Virus record (IMG/VR): IMGVR_UViG_3300042484_002275
Coordinates: 62,001 to 126,000 of that record
DNA length: 64,000 nucleotides
Source of the DNA: a virus
Direction: 5' to 3' (one strand)
The notes beneath the pieces were generated by a model. It saw only the letters and a program-made list of their open reading frames with translations, did no database searches and was not told the origin of the DNA. A program made the position numbers and the translations under genes. Below are positions 16,780 to 25,103 of this stretch, piece after piece; within the stretch, counting starts at the first letter, position 1, and each line of letters opens with the position of its first letter.

Positions 16780-17774
16780 GAAAAGTAATCATAACAGATT
16801 CAAGTCTTAGAGATGGAAATCATAGTGTTAAGCATACTATAAGTTTAGATAGTATAGCAAGGTATTGTCAATTTGCTGATAGAGCTGGCGTACCAATTGT
16901 AGAGGTAGGTCACGGAAATGGATTAGCAGCATCCTCTTTACTTGTAGGTAAGTCTGTTAATACAGATGAAGAGATGCTAACAACTGCTAGAAAGAATCTA
17001 AAGAATTCTAAACTAGGAATTCATATGATACCAGGACTAGCAACACTAGAACATACTAGGAGAGCAATTGATCTAGGAGTAGATGTAGTGAGAGTGGCAA
17101 CACATTGTACAGAAGCAACACTATCTAAATCTCATATTGAAGCACTAGCAAAAGCAAATGTAGAAGTGTTCGGAGTATTGATGATGAGTGCTTTAATTAC
17201 TCCTCTAGAATTATTAGAGCAAGCTAAAATAATGGAAGGGTATGGAGCTAAGGCTATTATTATAATGGACTCTACAGGAACATATCTACCATTTGATGTA
17301 CAGCAGAGAATTGCCCTACTGACAAGCAATCTAAATATTGCAGTAGGATTTCATGCTCATAACAACTTAGGATGTGCAGTAGCCAATTCCCTAACAGCAG
17401 TAGAATTTGGAGCAGACTATATTGACGGATGTATTAGAGGATTTGGAGCCGGAGCAGGAAATGCACCACTAGAAATACTTATACCAGTATTAGAGCAAAC
17501 AGGCTTTCAAGTAGGAATAAACTTCCAGGAGACGATCAAAGAAGCTGATAATGTAATGAACTACTTAGTTCCATCAGCTCCTATCACAACTCCAATTAAC
17601 ATACTAACCGGACTTAAGAAACTATTCTCAGGATTTGAAAAGCCTATCGTAAGTGCTTCTAAGTTGTATGGAATAGAATATTCATCTCTTATCTTTGAAT
17701 TAGGTAATAGAAAGTTGGTAGCCGGGCAAGAAGATCTTATCTTAGAGGTAGCACAGAAGCTAAAGAAGAGATAG
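16776..17774 (+). CDS. mhpE: 4-hydroxy-2-oxovalerate aldolase-like, MhpE/DmpG family
   Basis: A 332-residue HMG-like TIM barrel. SSLRDGNHSVKH near the N-terminus matches the LRDGMH motif, VPIVEVGHGNGLAASSLL matches the substrate region, and FHAHNNLGCAVANSL supplies the metal-binding His-x-His. It also has the ADYIDGCIRGFGAGAGNAPLE motif. The family splits 4-hydroxy-2-oxoacids into pyruvate and an aldehyde, or condenses them in reverse, and channels the aldehyde to its MhpF partner. Here its substrate is probably linked to sugar synthesis. Confidence 0.9.
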   Translation: MRKVIITDSSLRDGNHSVKHTISLDSIARYCQFADRAGVPIVEVGHGNGLAASSLLVGKSVNTDEEMLTTARKNLKNSKLGIHMIPGLATLEHTRRAIDLGVDVVRVATHCTEATLSKSHIEALAKANVEVFGVLMMSALITPLELLEQAKIMEGYGAKAIIIMDSTGTYLPFDVQQRIALLTSNLNIAVGFHAHNNLGCAVANSLTAVEFGADYIDGCIRGFGAGAGNAPLEILIPVLEQTGFQVGINFQETIKEADNVMNYLVPSAPITTPINILTGLKKLFSGFEKPIVSASKLYGIEYSSLIFELGNRKLVAGQEDLILEVAQKLKKR

Positions 17775-18686
17775 ATGAACATATTAATTACAGGAGGGAA
17801 TGGATTCTTAGGATCTAATATTGTTAGAAAGCTGTTAAAGGAAGGACATAGTGTCTACTTATTTTCAAACAATACAAATAACATAGAGGACATACTTCCT
17901 CAAGTTTTATTTGACTACAGTAGTACTAATTCACTACCTATGTTTAAGAAGAAAATAGAGACATTTTCACCAGACATAGTAATACATTGTGGATGGAGTG
18001 GAGGAAATAGTTACGCAGATACTAATAGTATGGATCAGTTTTATGAAAATGTAGATCCAAGTATCTCTCTACTACAACTACTAAGTAAGCTCAAGAAGAA
18101 GCCTAAGTTTGTAGGTTTTGGAAGTTTTGCAGAGTATGGAGAGATGTTCAATCCAGTAAGTGAAACAGTCCAAGAAGTTCCTACAAACCTATATGGACTA
18201 TCAAAGTATACTTTTAAGAAGTATAGTGAAATGATATGCAACCAACACAGTATAGAATGGGTATGGATAAGGCCCTGCTACGTTTACGGACCAGGAGATG
18301 TAAGCACAAGACTTCTTCCTAGTATAATTAAGAAGTTCTTAAGGAATGAAGCAGTAATACTTGATGAGTGTACTTCTACTGTAGATTATATTTATATAGA
18401 TGATTTTGTTAATTCAATTTATTTTCTTATATTAACAAAACATACAGGAGTGTACAACATATGCTCAGGAAAACAATACAAGATAAGAGATATAGTTGAG
18501 CAAGTTCATAAACAAATTGAGAGTAGTAGTACTATTGAATTTAGTGCTAATCTAAAAAGAACCTCTACATACTCTTATGTATGTGGGGACAGACGAAAGA
18601 TTGATGCTGTTGCAAATATTCCAACTCAGATATCTTTAAATGAAGGATTAGTTAAAACAATAACATATTATAAAGTAAGAAAATGA
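17775..18686 (+). CDS. NAD(P)-dependent epimerase/reductase (extended SDR)
   Basis: A 303-residue SDR with the nucleotide motif ITGGNGFLGSNIV, FVGFGSFAEYGE and the YGLSKYTFKK catalytic pair. It lacks the TDEVYGD dehydratase motif, so it is more likely a 4-keto reductase or epimerase acting late in the sugar pathway, the step carried out by YerF in yersiniose synthesis. Its start follows the aldolase stop directly. Confidence 0.82.
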   Translation: MNILITGGNGFLGSNIVRKLLKEGHSVYLFSNNTNNIEDILPQVLFDYSSTNSLPMFKKKIETFSPDIVIHCGWSGGNSYADTNSMDQFYENVDPSISLLQLLSKLKKKPKFVGFGSFAEYGEMFNPVSETVQEVPTNLYGLSKYTFKKYSEMICNQHSIEWVWIRPCYVYGPGDVSTRLLPSIIKKFLRNEAVILDECTSTVDYIYIDDFVNSIYFLILTKHTGVYNICSGKQYKIRDIVEQVHKQIESSSTIEFSANLKRTSTYSYVCGDRRKIDAVANIPTQISLNEGLVKTITYYKVRK

Positions 18687-19324
18687 AAAACGAAGTTGTA
18701 GTAAAAGAAGGAGGCTGGATTTGGCCTAAGAAGGATGAGAGAAGTTGGCAAGGTCAAATAAAACAAAAGGAACTAGCTCAATACATACTTCCCTATGTAG
18801 TGAAGAATGATGTAATGATACAAGCAGGTGGTAATTGTGGATTCATTCTAAGTACCTTTGTTCCCTACTTTAACAACATCTATACATTTGAACCAGATCC
18901 AATAAACTTTTATTGCTTGAATCAGAATGTTACAGCACCAAGTGTTATTAAGATGCAATGTTGCTTAGGAAAAGAAAGTACACCAGTAGCTGTACAACAT
19001 CTACAAAGAGGTATAGGAGAGGGAATAGACATAGGGGGAGTACATGTTAGTGGAGTAGGGTTTACTCCTACTATTGTTATCGACAAATTAAACCTACAGG
19101 CATGTGACTTAATTCAACTAGACATAGAAGGGTATGAACTCAATGCACTACTGGGTGCAGTAGAGACTATTAAGAAATATAAACCTGTACTATGTATAGA
19201 GTTCTGTGAAAACTGGTTAAATAGGTATGAAGCTACGTCAGATAGTGTTGAAACTCTTTTAGTTGAATTAGGATACAAACATGTAGAATCGTACCAAGCA
19301 GATAGAATTTACATAACACAATAG
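18683..19324 (+). CDS. FkbM-family methyltransferase
   Basis: A 213-residue SAM-dependent methyltransferase. It has MIQAGGNCGFILSTFVPYF (SAM loop), NIYTFEPDPINFYCLNQNV, and the FkbM signature IQLDIEGYELNALLGA followed by KPVLCIEF. Such enzymes usually O-methylate sugars. It overlaps the SDR by 4 bases and precedes a glycosyltransferase, so it probably modifies the cluster's glycan. Confidence 0.88.
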   Translation: MKNEVVVKEGGWIWPKKDERSWQGQIKQKELAQYILPYVVKNDVMIQAGGNCGFILSTFVPYFNNIYTFEPDPINFYCLNQNVTAPSVIKMQCCLGKESTPVAVQHLQRGIGEGIDIGGVHVSGVGFTPTIVIDKLNLQACDLIQLDIEGYELNALLGAVETIKKYKPVLCIEFCENWLNRYEATSDSVETLLVELGYKHVESYQADRIYITQ

Positions 19325-19342
19325 GTTACATATATACATACA

Positions 19343-20620
19343 ATGGAAAATTCAATTAGTTTTTGCATCAATACAGCAGTAGATGAACTACCTTATTTAA
19401 AACTACTAATGAAGTCGTTAAAAGAAAATCTTAAGTACGACCACCACGAGGTAATTGTGTTTGTTGATTCTGATAATCAAAAAACCTTCGAATGGCTGAC
19501 TACTCAAAAGTTAGAGTTTAAGAATCTAAAAATACTTAAAAACATACTCCCAGTATGTTATGGCCCTATTAGGAATATAAATGAAATGTTTAAATTTGCT
19601 TCTCATGAAATAGTTTCTTACCTACAGTCTGATATGGTTGTTTCTAGAAACTATGATGAGTATCTCTTAAAGCATATTAAACCTAATACGATACTATCTA
19701 GCACTAGAATTGAACCACCACTACATGGACCAGGTCCTGAGAAGCATACTGTGAACTTTGGACTAACTCCCTCTGAGTTTGATTATGAGGGGTTTTTAAA
19801 CTACTGTGACATATGTAGAGAAGATAAAACAACAAGTTACTATTTTGCACCATTTACTTTATATAGAGAGATTTGGAACACTATAGGAGGGCAAGACAAC
19901 ACCTTTAGACGGTCAAGAGATGACTCTGATATTTTAAATAGGTTTATACTTTCAGGAGTAGAGATTGTTCAAACATGGGAAGCACTGGTATACCATTTTA
20001 CTTGTACTTCTAGTAGAGGACCGGGCTGGCATGAGCCAAGTAATACAAAGGCACAGGAAAAGTTACAACTCCAAGCAAGAGCAGATAAGGTAGAACTTAC
20101 TAGAATATTTAGAAAGTGGGGAGAATTTAGCCATGGACATCCAACACCGTACTACTATAATATAGTCTCAGAAATTAATATAGATATAGATATAGGTAAC
20201 TTAGAGTTATTTAAAAACGTTGAGATGTTTTTTATAAAAAACTACATAACTTCTAAAAAACTATATAACGAGTTTATAAATGAGAATGAACATCTATATG
20301 CTAATATACTTTACAAGTACTCTCAAGAACAGTGGGAGGAGTACAAGTACATGTGCAACATAGAGAGATTAGAGGATAGAGTTTGTATAGGAGAACCAGA
20401 AGGAGATGTGGTAGTTTCATTTAACCTTAGTAGTATTAACCAAAATACATTTAATAATGTACTAAGTAAGTTACAACACATAATACACGAAGCAGAACCA
20501 GGTGATTATGAATTCGAAGGATTTACTTTCTCAATAAAGAACAAAGAGAATATTATAGAGACTAAACTTAAAGTAAACAATCCTGATATAAAACCAGAAC
20601 ATCTATATAAGGTATACTAG
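19343..20620 (+). CDS. Glycosyltransferase, GT2-like with C-terminal extension
   Basis: A 425-residue protein. The N-terminal GT-A domain shows ISFCINTAVDELPYLKLLMKSL, VIVFVDSDNQ, HEIVSYLQSDMVVSRNYDEYLLKHI with a D-x-x-V metal region, and FRRSRDDSDILNRFILSG. From about residue 300 there is an extra helical/mixed domain of unknown role. It ends the glycan cluster. Confidence 0.78.
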   Translation: MENSISFCINTAVDELPYLKLLMKSLKENLKYDHHEVIVFVDSDNQKTFEWLTTQKLEFKNLKILKNILPVCYGPIRNINEMFKFASHEIVSYLQSDMVVSRNYDEYLLKHIKPNTILSSTRIEPPLHGPGPEKHTVNFGLTPSEFDYEGFLNYCDICREDKTTSYYFAPFTLYREIWNTIGGQDNTFRRSRDDSDILNRFILSGVEIVQTWEALVYHFTCTSSRGPGWHEPSNTKAQEKLQLQARADKVELTRIFRKWGEFSHGHPTPYYYNIVSEINIDIDIGNLELFKNVEMFFIKNYITSKKLYNEFINENEHLYANILYKYSQEQWEEYKYMCNIERLEDRVCIGEPEGDVVVSFNLSSINQNTFNNVLSKLQHIIHEAEPGDYEFEGFTFSIKNKENIIETKLKVNNPDIKPEHLYKVY

Positions 20621-20628
20621 AAAATAAA

Positions 20629-20638
20629 CTATTTATAA
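20629..20638 (+). promoter_or_regulatory. Candidate late promoter motif CTATTTATAA
   Basis: It lies 19 bases before the ATG at 20648 in the gap after the glycan cluster, and matches the motif seen before the lysis and baseplate genes. Confidence 0.4.
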
Positions 20639-20647
20639 CAAAAACAT

Positions 20648-20998
20648 ATGAGCTTAATCAACGAAATAAAAGAGATGCTATCAGAAGTTACCAAAGTAAA
20701 CTTCAAAGGAAATAAATTTGTCCTTAAGATAGATGTAAATGAAGATCCAAATAAGAAAGGAATTAAAGTACAATTCCTTCCAACAACATTCTCAGGTATG
20801 TCTAAACAACAACAAGACGATATCGCTATGGACTTAGGAGCTAAATTAAATCAAGGATTAGCACCTCTAGGGTTAGCAGTAGAGAGAGACAGAGAGTTAA
20901 AGGATAAGACAATTGTAGGCTTCTTTATCTATATCGAATATCTAGATAAGATTATTATCAATGCTCTAAATCAAGCAGCACAAACAAGTAACGACTAA
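20648..20998 (+). CDS. Hypothetical protein, 116 aa
   Basis: Not recognised. A soluble alpha/beta protein with a charged N-terminal helix, a strand-rich middle (NKFVLKIDVNED, GIKVQFLPTTFSG) and a C-terminal helix (LDKIIINALNQAAQ). Preceded by a late-type motif. Confidence 0.7.
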   Translation: MSLINEIKEMLSEVTKVNFKGNKFVLKIDVNEDPNKKGIKVQFLPTTFSGMSKQQQDDIAMDLGAKLNQGLAPLGLAVERDRELKDKTIVGFFIYIEYLDKIIINALNQAAQTSND

Positions 20999-21009
20999 AT
21001 AAAAAAGAT

Positions 21010-21222
21010 ATGCCACAGTTTTGTTTTTATTCAAAGAATAACCCTACACAAGAACCAGTAGGAGTTCTACACGCAGCAAGTAGAGAAGAAGCAATAAAAT
21101 TCTTCTCATTGTCAAAACAATTATCAACAAATGATTTTCTAACAATTTTCGAAGTAAAAAACTATACGTATGGAGCTCAAGAAGGAATTAAGGAAAACGC
21201 TAAACAATTACTTAAAGGGTAA
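21010..21222 (+). CDS. Hypothetical protein, 70 aa
   Basis: Not recognised. The sequence has a compact strand-helix-strand pattern (PVGVLHAASREEAIKFFSLSK). It lies 11 bases after the previous gene. Confidence 0.65.
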   Translation: MPQFCFYSKNNPTQEPVGVLHAASREEAIKFFSLSKQLSTNDFLTIFEVKNYTYGAQEGIKENAKQLLKG

Positions 21223-21244
21223 TATTAGGATAAAAGAAAGAGAT

Positions 21245-21568
21245 ATGGCTAGAGATACAATGGAAAAGAAACTTTTTATCGAAAGCATAATCCTTTTAAG
21301 AGAGATAGAAGATAGAAGAGACTTTATGGAGGAAGAGATTGGAATGGATATGTCTATGTATGAAGAGAAGTTCTTACAGATTATAGAGAATCTATTTAAA
21401 GTTCATTTTACAAAAGAACAATTTGCTTTAATACAATACTACCTATATAAAGTTCCGGAGATTGAAGATTGGGATGGAAAGATTGATATTACAGACGGAA
21501 AGGAAATGATTACTGTTGACTTTGAAACTCCTGATCAAGTATGGAATGTTATATCCAGCTTAAAATAA
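21245..21568 (+). CDS. Hypothetical acidic protein, 107 aa
   Basis: Not recognised. Mostly helical, rich in Glu and Ile. ATG 21245 (MARDTMEKK) is preferred over an in-frame ATG at 21170 that would overlap the preceding gene by 53 bases. Confidence 0.65.
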   Translation: MARDTMEKKLFIESIILLREIEDRRDFMEEEIGMDMSMYEEKFLQIIENLFKVHFTKEQFALIQYYLYKVPEIEDWDGKIDITDGKEMITVDFETPDQVWNVISSLK

Positions 21569-21580
21569 ATAAGAAAATAG

Positions 21581-21611
21581 TTGCTAGATAAGACTATTGT
21601 TCGTATATTTA
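21581..21611 (+). promoter_or_regulatory. Bacteroidetes-type promoter
   Basis: TTG at 21581 and TATATTTA at 21604 are 20 bases apart. It would drive the zinc-finger and HNH genes from 21638. Confidence 0.75.
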
Positions 21612-21637
21612 GGTATAAATAATAAATTAAAACGGTT

Positions 21638-22045
21638 ATGAGCTTAGAACAAATTAAATGTACAAGGTGTAGGAATGATATGCCTAAACTTAGATTGGAC
21701 AATTACGGATACGATTTCTGTATAGAATGTTCAGATGTAAAGCCTAAGGTAGGACGTATTAGAGTAGTTGGGGAAGGAGACTATACAGTCACTGAACTTG
21801 ATATCTTAGACCAGGATACAGCTAGAAGACTTCAAGAGCTGGAGAATACCTCTAGAGGAGTTAGAAATGTTCCATTAGAGATCTTAAACTTTGATGAGGA
21901 TGAAATGTCTGACGACAGTAGAGCAATCTCAGAAGCTACAGACAAAGCATTAGAAGGTGAATTAGAAGTCTTAGATGATGAAGAAGACTTAGAAGACCTA
22001 GAAGATGTTGAAGATGTAGAGCTTGAAGACGAAGACGACGAATAG
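21638..22045 (+). CDS. Zinc-finger protein with acidic tail (DksA/TraR-like finger)
   Basis: A 135-residue protein. Two Cys pairs, CTRCRNDMPKLRLDNYGYDF then CIECSD, resemble the C-terminal zinc finger of DksA/TraR proteins. The last 35 residues are almost entirely Asp, Glu, Val and Leu. A finger plus acidic tail fits a protein that contacts RNA polymerase or mimics DNA, but this is inference. It is followed directly by the HNH gene. Confidence 0.7.
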   Translation: MSLEQIKCTRCRNDMPKLRLDNYGYDFCIECSDVKPKVGRIRVVGEGDYTVTELDILDQDTARRLQELENTSRGVRNVPLEILNFDEDEMSDDSRAISEATDKALEGELEVLDDEEDLEDLEDVEDVELEDEDDE

Positions 22046-22699
22046 ATGCCACCACCAAAATTCATATCGAAAGATGATTGCTTAAGAGCAATGCAAAATA
22101 CTAGAAGTAACCGAGGAGCAGCTCGGTTTCTTCGATGTAGCTTTGTACACTATAAGAAGTATGCTAGAACGTATGTTAATGATCAAGGAGTAACTCTATG
22201 GGAGGCTCATAAGAATCAATCAGGCATAGGTATTCCTAAATATCTTCCTAACAAAGGTAAGCAAGCACCTCTTAAAGAATTGATTGAAGGGAAGATATCA
22301 GTAGCTTCTTTTGAGCCGGCTAAGATCAAACAGAGATTAATCTTTGAAGGCTATTTAAAAGAGGAATGTAATCGATGTGGCTTTCATGAAGAGAGAGTAA
22401 CAGATCATAAGATACCTTTGATACTTCAATTTAGAGATAAGAACAAAGTCAACTACGAGCTTTCTAATATAGAGCTTATGTGTTACAATTGCTCTTTCCT
22501 ATACTCTGTATCACCTATCACCGATAGACAAGTAGCAGCAGCAGAGGATTCTGTAGACAGACAAGTAAGAGATTTTGATTGGGAGGTAGATGATGCAATG
22601 AAAGAGCATTTAGAATCATTAGGACTTTGGAATGAAGTACCAACAGATGGTTCACAATACATCTCAGAAAACTATAAAGGGAATGAAAAAGAAGACTAA
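22046..22699 (+). CDS. HNH endonuclease-like protein
   Basis: A 217-residue protein. The core ECNRCGFHEERVTDHKIPLIL and YELSNIELMCYNCSFL gives an HNH fold with CxxC...CxxC zinc ligands and the D-H-x-x-P catalytic region. The N-terminus looks like a helix-turn-helix (GAARFLRCSFVHYKKYA). It could be a homing-type or regulatory nuclease. It has no intron context and is translated in an operon with the preceding gene. Confidence 0.78.
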   Translation: MPPPKFISKDDCLRAMQNTRSNRGAARFLRCSFVHYKKYARTYVNDQGVTLWEAHKNQSGIGIPKYLPNKGKQAPLKELIEGKISVASFEPAKIKQRLIFEGYLKEECNRCGFHEERVTDHKIPLILQFRDKNKVNYELSNIELMCYNCSFLYSVSPITDRQVAAAEDSVDRQVRDFDWEVDDAMKEHLESLGLWNEVPTDGSQYISENYKGNEKED

Positions 22700-22811
22700 G
22701 CCCTCTAGGGAGAGAATTGTAGCTAACAAGCTTGTCAAACAATCTGAACAGAATGAAAAGCTGAGAGAGAAAACAATTAGTAATTCTTTTTGGAAATTAT
22801 TTAGGAAATAG
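22683..22811 (+). CDS. Small basic protein, 42 aa
   Basis: A Lys/Arg-rich peptide (MKKKTKPSRERIVANKLVKQ) ending SFWKLFRK. It overlaps the HNH gene end by 17 bases and its stop runs into the next promoter. Supported only by position and an uninterrupted frame. Confidence 0.45.
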   Translation: MKKKTKPSRERIVANKLVKQSEQNEKLREKTISNSFWKLFRK

Positions 22812-22842
22812 TTGCTAGAACAAACCTTTGTTCGTATATTTA
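22812..22842 (+). promoter_or_regulatory. Bacteroidetes-type promoter with start codon at +1
   Basis: TTG at 22812 and TATATTTA at 22835 are 20 bases apart. The next ATG is at 22846, 3 bases after the -7 box, suggesting a leaderless or nearly leaderless transcript. Confidence 0.75.
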
Positions 22843-22845
22843 GGT

Positions 22846-23172
22846 ATGGAAAAAACAGGTGCAACAGTAAAGAAGCTTCATGACTTTAATACCTCAGGAG
22901 TATTAGAAGTATGTATAAAAGGTAACTGGTATAGGACTACTTGTAATGATTTTAGATCATTCGATGGTAAGAGAAGAATAACTGAGCCAATCAAACAGCC
23001 AGGTATAGGGGATAGTTTTAATGATATAGAATTTAAGACCTATGACTATAACGGTCCAGTATATGTTCTTCAAACAAACTTAGAAGTAATCAGAATGGAT
23101 ACAGAGACAATTGTAACTAATCCATATATTGAATCAACACAAAAATCTTTACCTAACAGCAATCGTATATGA
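22846..23172 (+). CDS. Hypothetical protein, 108 aa
   Basis: Not recognised. Strand-rich with CIKGNWYRTTCNDFRSFDGK and KTYDYNGPVYVLQTNLEVI. Upstream in-frame codons lie inside the promoter, so ATG 22846 (MEKTGATV) is the only sensible start and the message may be leaderless. Overlaps the next gene by 4 bases. Confidence 0.7.
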   Translation: MEKTGATVKKLHDFNTSGVLEVCIKGNWYRTTCNDFRSFDGKRRITEPIKQPGIGDSFNDIEFKTYDYNGPVYVLQTNLEVIRMDTETIVTNPYIESTQKSLPNSNRI

Positions 23173-23465
23173 AAAAATTAGTATTCAGATCCACAGATGA
23201 ATTCTCAGAATTCTTTAAAGGAAAGAGCCCAGAGCTTACAAATGCAATAGTACATTCTATAAGAGAGGCTTTCATGTTTCATAAGAAGACAGCCAATCTA
23301 TTTGAGATTACTTTTGATGAGAGTGATTCCGTATTTGAAATATCGCTATCGCATAAGGAATGGATAATAGCATTAGAGAATTGTCTTTCTCACTATGAGG
23401 AGTGGGAGATGGGAGACGACGCAATAGATACATTTTTATTAATTAAAGAAATAAAAACATGGTAA
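23169..23465 (+). CDS. Hypothetical acidic protein, 98 aa
   Basis: Not recognised. Predicted alpha/beta and acidic toward the C-terminus (EEWEMGDDAIDTFLL). Overlaps both neighbours by a few bases, in a three-gene operon. Confidence 0.68.
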   Translation: MKKLVFRSTDEFSEFFKGKSPELTNAIVHSIREAFMFHKKTANLFEITFDESDSVFEISLSHKEWIIALENCLSHYEEWEMGDDAIDTFLLIKEIKTW

Positions 23466-23713
23466 AGCCTTATACTAAAACATTTACATGTGATATCACA
23501 GGAATTATAACGACCTACACTTACAACGGTGCTAGCATTGTAAATGGTATCATAAAAGCAGAGTTCGAATATCCTAAAGAATACTTAGATGAATTCAATA
23601 AAAAGGAAAAAAGACAGAGTAATCTTCCGAAAACAAAACAAATGTTCTTAAATCCTGCAACAGGAAAAGAAGTGGGATATTACAGAGCTAAGAATTTAGG
23701 CCTTGTAAAATAA
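23459..23713 (+). CDS. Hypothetical protein, 84 aa
   Basis: Not recognised. An N-terminal strand pair with TFTCDITGIITTYTYNG precedes a basic C-terminal half (KKEKRQSNLPKTKQM). Last gene of the operon starting at 22846. Confidence 0.65.
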   Translation: MVKPYTKTFTCDITGIITTYTYNGASIVNGIIKAEFEYPKEYLDEFNKKEKRQSNLPKTKQMFLNPATGKEVGYYRAKNLGLVK

Positions 23714-23736
23714 ATTAAAAAAAGTTTGTATATTAG

Positions 23737-23767
23737 TTGCTAGAACGAATCTTTGTTCGTATATTTA
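23737..23767 (+). promoter_or_regulatory. Bacteroidetes-type promoter
   Basis: TTG at 23737 and TATATTTA at 23760 are 20 bases apart, ahead of the DUF932 gene. Confidence 0.75.
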
Positions 23768-23797
23768 GGTATAGAAATCAATTAAAAACAATAAGTT

Positions 23798-24622
23798 ATG
23801 TTAGCAAAATTCAACACAGGTTTAGATTCTTACCTTTCAAAAGATCAAGTAAAAGCTTTAGCACCAGTAGCATTCGCTACAGCACCAACAAGTGATAAAG
23901 TTAGTAAGGATTACTTACTAGTAAATACTGAGACTATCATCGATGACTTAGAAAAGTTAGGATGGCTTCCAGTTACAGCCTCTCAAAGAAAGGCTAGAAA
24001 GTCTGAAAAGGCTACAATCTTCTCCAAGCACATGGTATCCTTTCAGAATCCAGATCTTATGATCAAGGGTAAGAATGGTGATGATGCTTTTCCAAGAATC
24101 ATTTTAACGAACTCCCATGATGGATTTAATTCTTTTCAGTTTAGAATTGGAATCTACAGATTGGTATGTTCAAATGGATTGGTAGTAGCTGACGAGGAAT
24201 TCTCAGCATTCAGAATACGTCACACAGGATATACCTTCGAAGAATTAAGAGGAGTAGTAGCACAAGCAGTAGCTGATCTTCCTAATAAGGTAATGATTTT
24301 AAATCAAATGCAGTTGAGAGAATTGTCTCCAGTAGAGCAAAGACAGTTAGCTATCGATGCAATGCAATTGAGAACAAATAGAATCGATGCTGTATGGGAT
24401 GAAGAAACTATTCAAGACGTTTTAACTCCTATAAGAGATGCTGATAAAGGAAATGATCTTTGGACAGTCTTTAATGTAATTCAAGAGAAGATTACTCAAG
24501 GAGGATATTCAGCAGCATTGAATGGTGCTAAGGTTAGAAAGGTTAGAAAGATCAAATCATTCGAGAAAGATCTTAAAGTGAATCAAGATTTATTCAAGCT
24601 AGCAGTAGCATTAGTAAACTAA
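23798..24622 (+). CDS. DUF932 phage/plasmid-like protein
   Basis: A 274-residue protein with the DUF932 pattern: FSKHMVSFQNP, PRIILTNSHDGFNSFQFRIGIYRLVCSNGLVV, and a helical region SPVEQRQLAIDAMQLR. The family is widespread on plasmids and phages and is sometimes linked to anti-restriction, but without proven function. It is the first gene of an operon running to about 25963. Confidence 0.87.
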   Translation: MLAKFNTGLDSYLSKDQVKALAPVAFATAPTSDKVSKDYLLVNTETIIDDLEKLGWLPVTASQRKARKSEKATIFSKHMVSFQNPDLMIKGKNGDDAFPRIILTNSHDGFNSFQFRIGIYRLVCSNGLVVADEEFSAFRIRHTGYTFEELRGVVAQAVADLPNKVMILNQMQLRELSPVEQRQLAIDAMQLRTNRIDAVWDEETIQDVLTPIRDADKGNDLWTVFNVIQEKITQGGYSAALNGAKVRKVRKIKSFEKDLKVNQDLFKLAVALVN

Positions 24623-24861
24623 TGGATAGAGCAAAGTATATACAGATGAGAAAATCAGGCCAGTATGATCTGGCTTGGTTTTACCAATACTTCCTGGAGA
24701 ATAAGGATAAGAATAGAGTAACACCTCCCTTTGAAATATTTCAACAAGCCTTCAATATGTACTTCCAAATGAATGGAGCATTTATTCTAGAGCATATGGA
24801 CAAGAAGATGGATGTATCAAAGATAGAAGATCAACAAGGAAATTTAATATACATAAACTAA
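24622..24861 (+). CDS. Hypothetical protein, 79 aa
   Basis: Not recognised. A helical, aromatic-rich protein (YDLAWFYQYFLENK, FQQAFNMYFQMNG). Its start overlaps the stop of the DUF932 gene. Confidence 0.68.
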   Translation: MDRAKYIQMRKSGQYDLAWFYQYFLENKDKNRVTPPFEIFQQAFNMYFQMNGAFILEHMDKKMDVSKIEDQQGNLIYIN

Positions 24862-24863
24862 AC

Positions 24864-25103
24864 ATGGAAGGAAAAGTAAAAACACCGAAGGAATTAATGG
24901 CAGACTTAAAAGGAAATTACATTCAAGTAATTAAAAAGAATGGAAAGACTCACGATAAGCTTTATAAAGATCCTCAGAGAGCAATCAGAGGAGTAGGAGG
25001 AGTAGAATATGTAAAGTACTTAAGAGAAGTTCTTAAAGAGCAAGTCAATTCAAGATACACAGAAGTAGATTCATTAACAGGAACACCAGAAAACGAATTA
25101 TAA
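24864..25103 (+). CDS. Hypothetical basic protein, 79 aa
   Basis: Not recognised. Lys-rich N-terminal half (KTPKELMADLKGNYIQVIKKNG), then GVGGVEYVKYLREVL. In operon with overlapping neighbours. Confidence 0.66.
   Translation: MEGKVKTPKELMADLKGNYIQVIKKNGKTHDKLYKDPQRAIRGVGGVEYVKYLREVLKEQVNSRYTEVDSLTGTPENEL

Noticed and set aside
21832-22065. Ser-rich 77-codon minus-strand ORF
   Set aside because: It is the complement of the Asp/Glu-rich tail of the zinc-finger gene; the serine runs simply mirror GAA/GAT codons.
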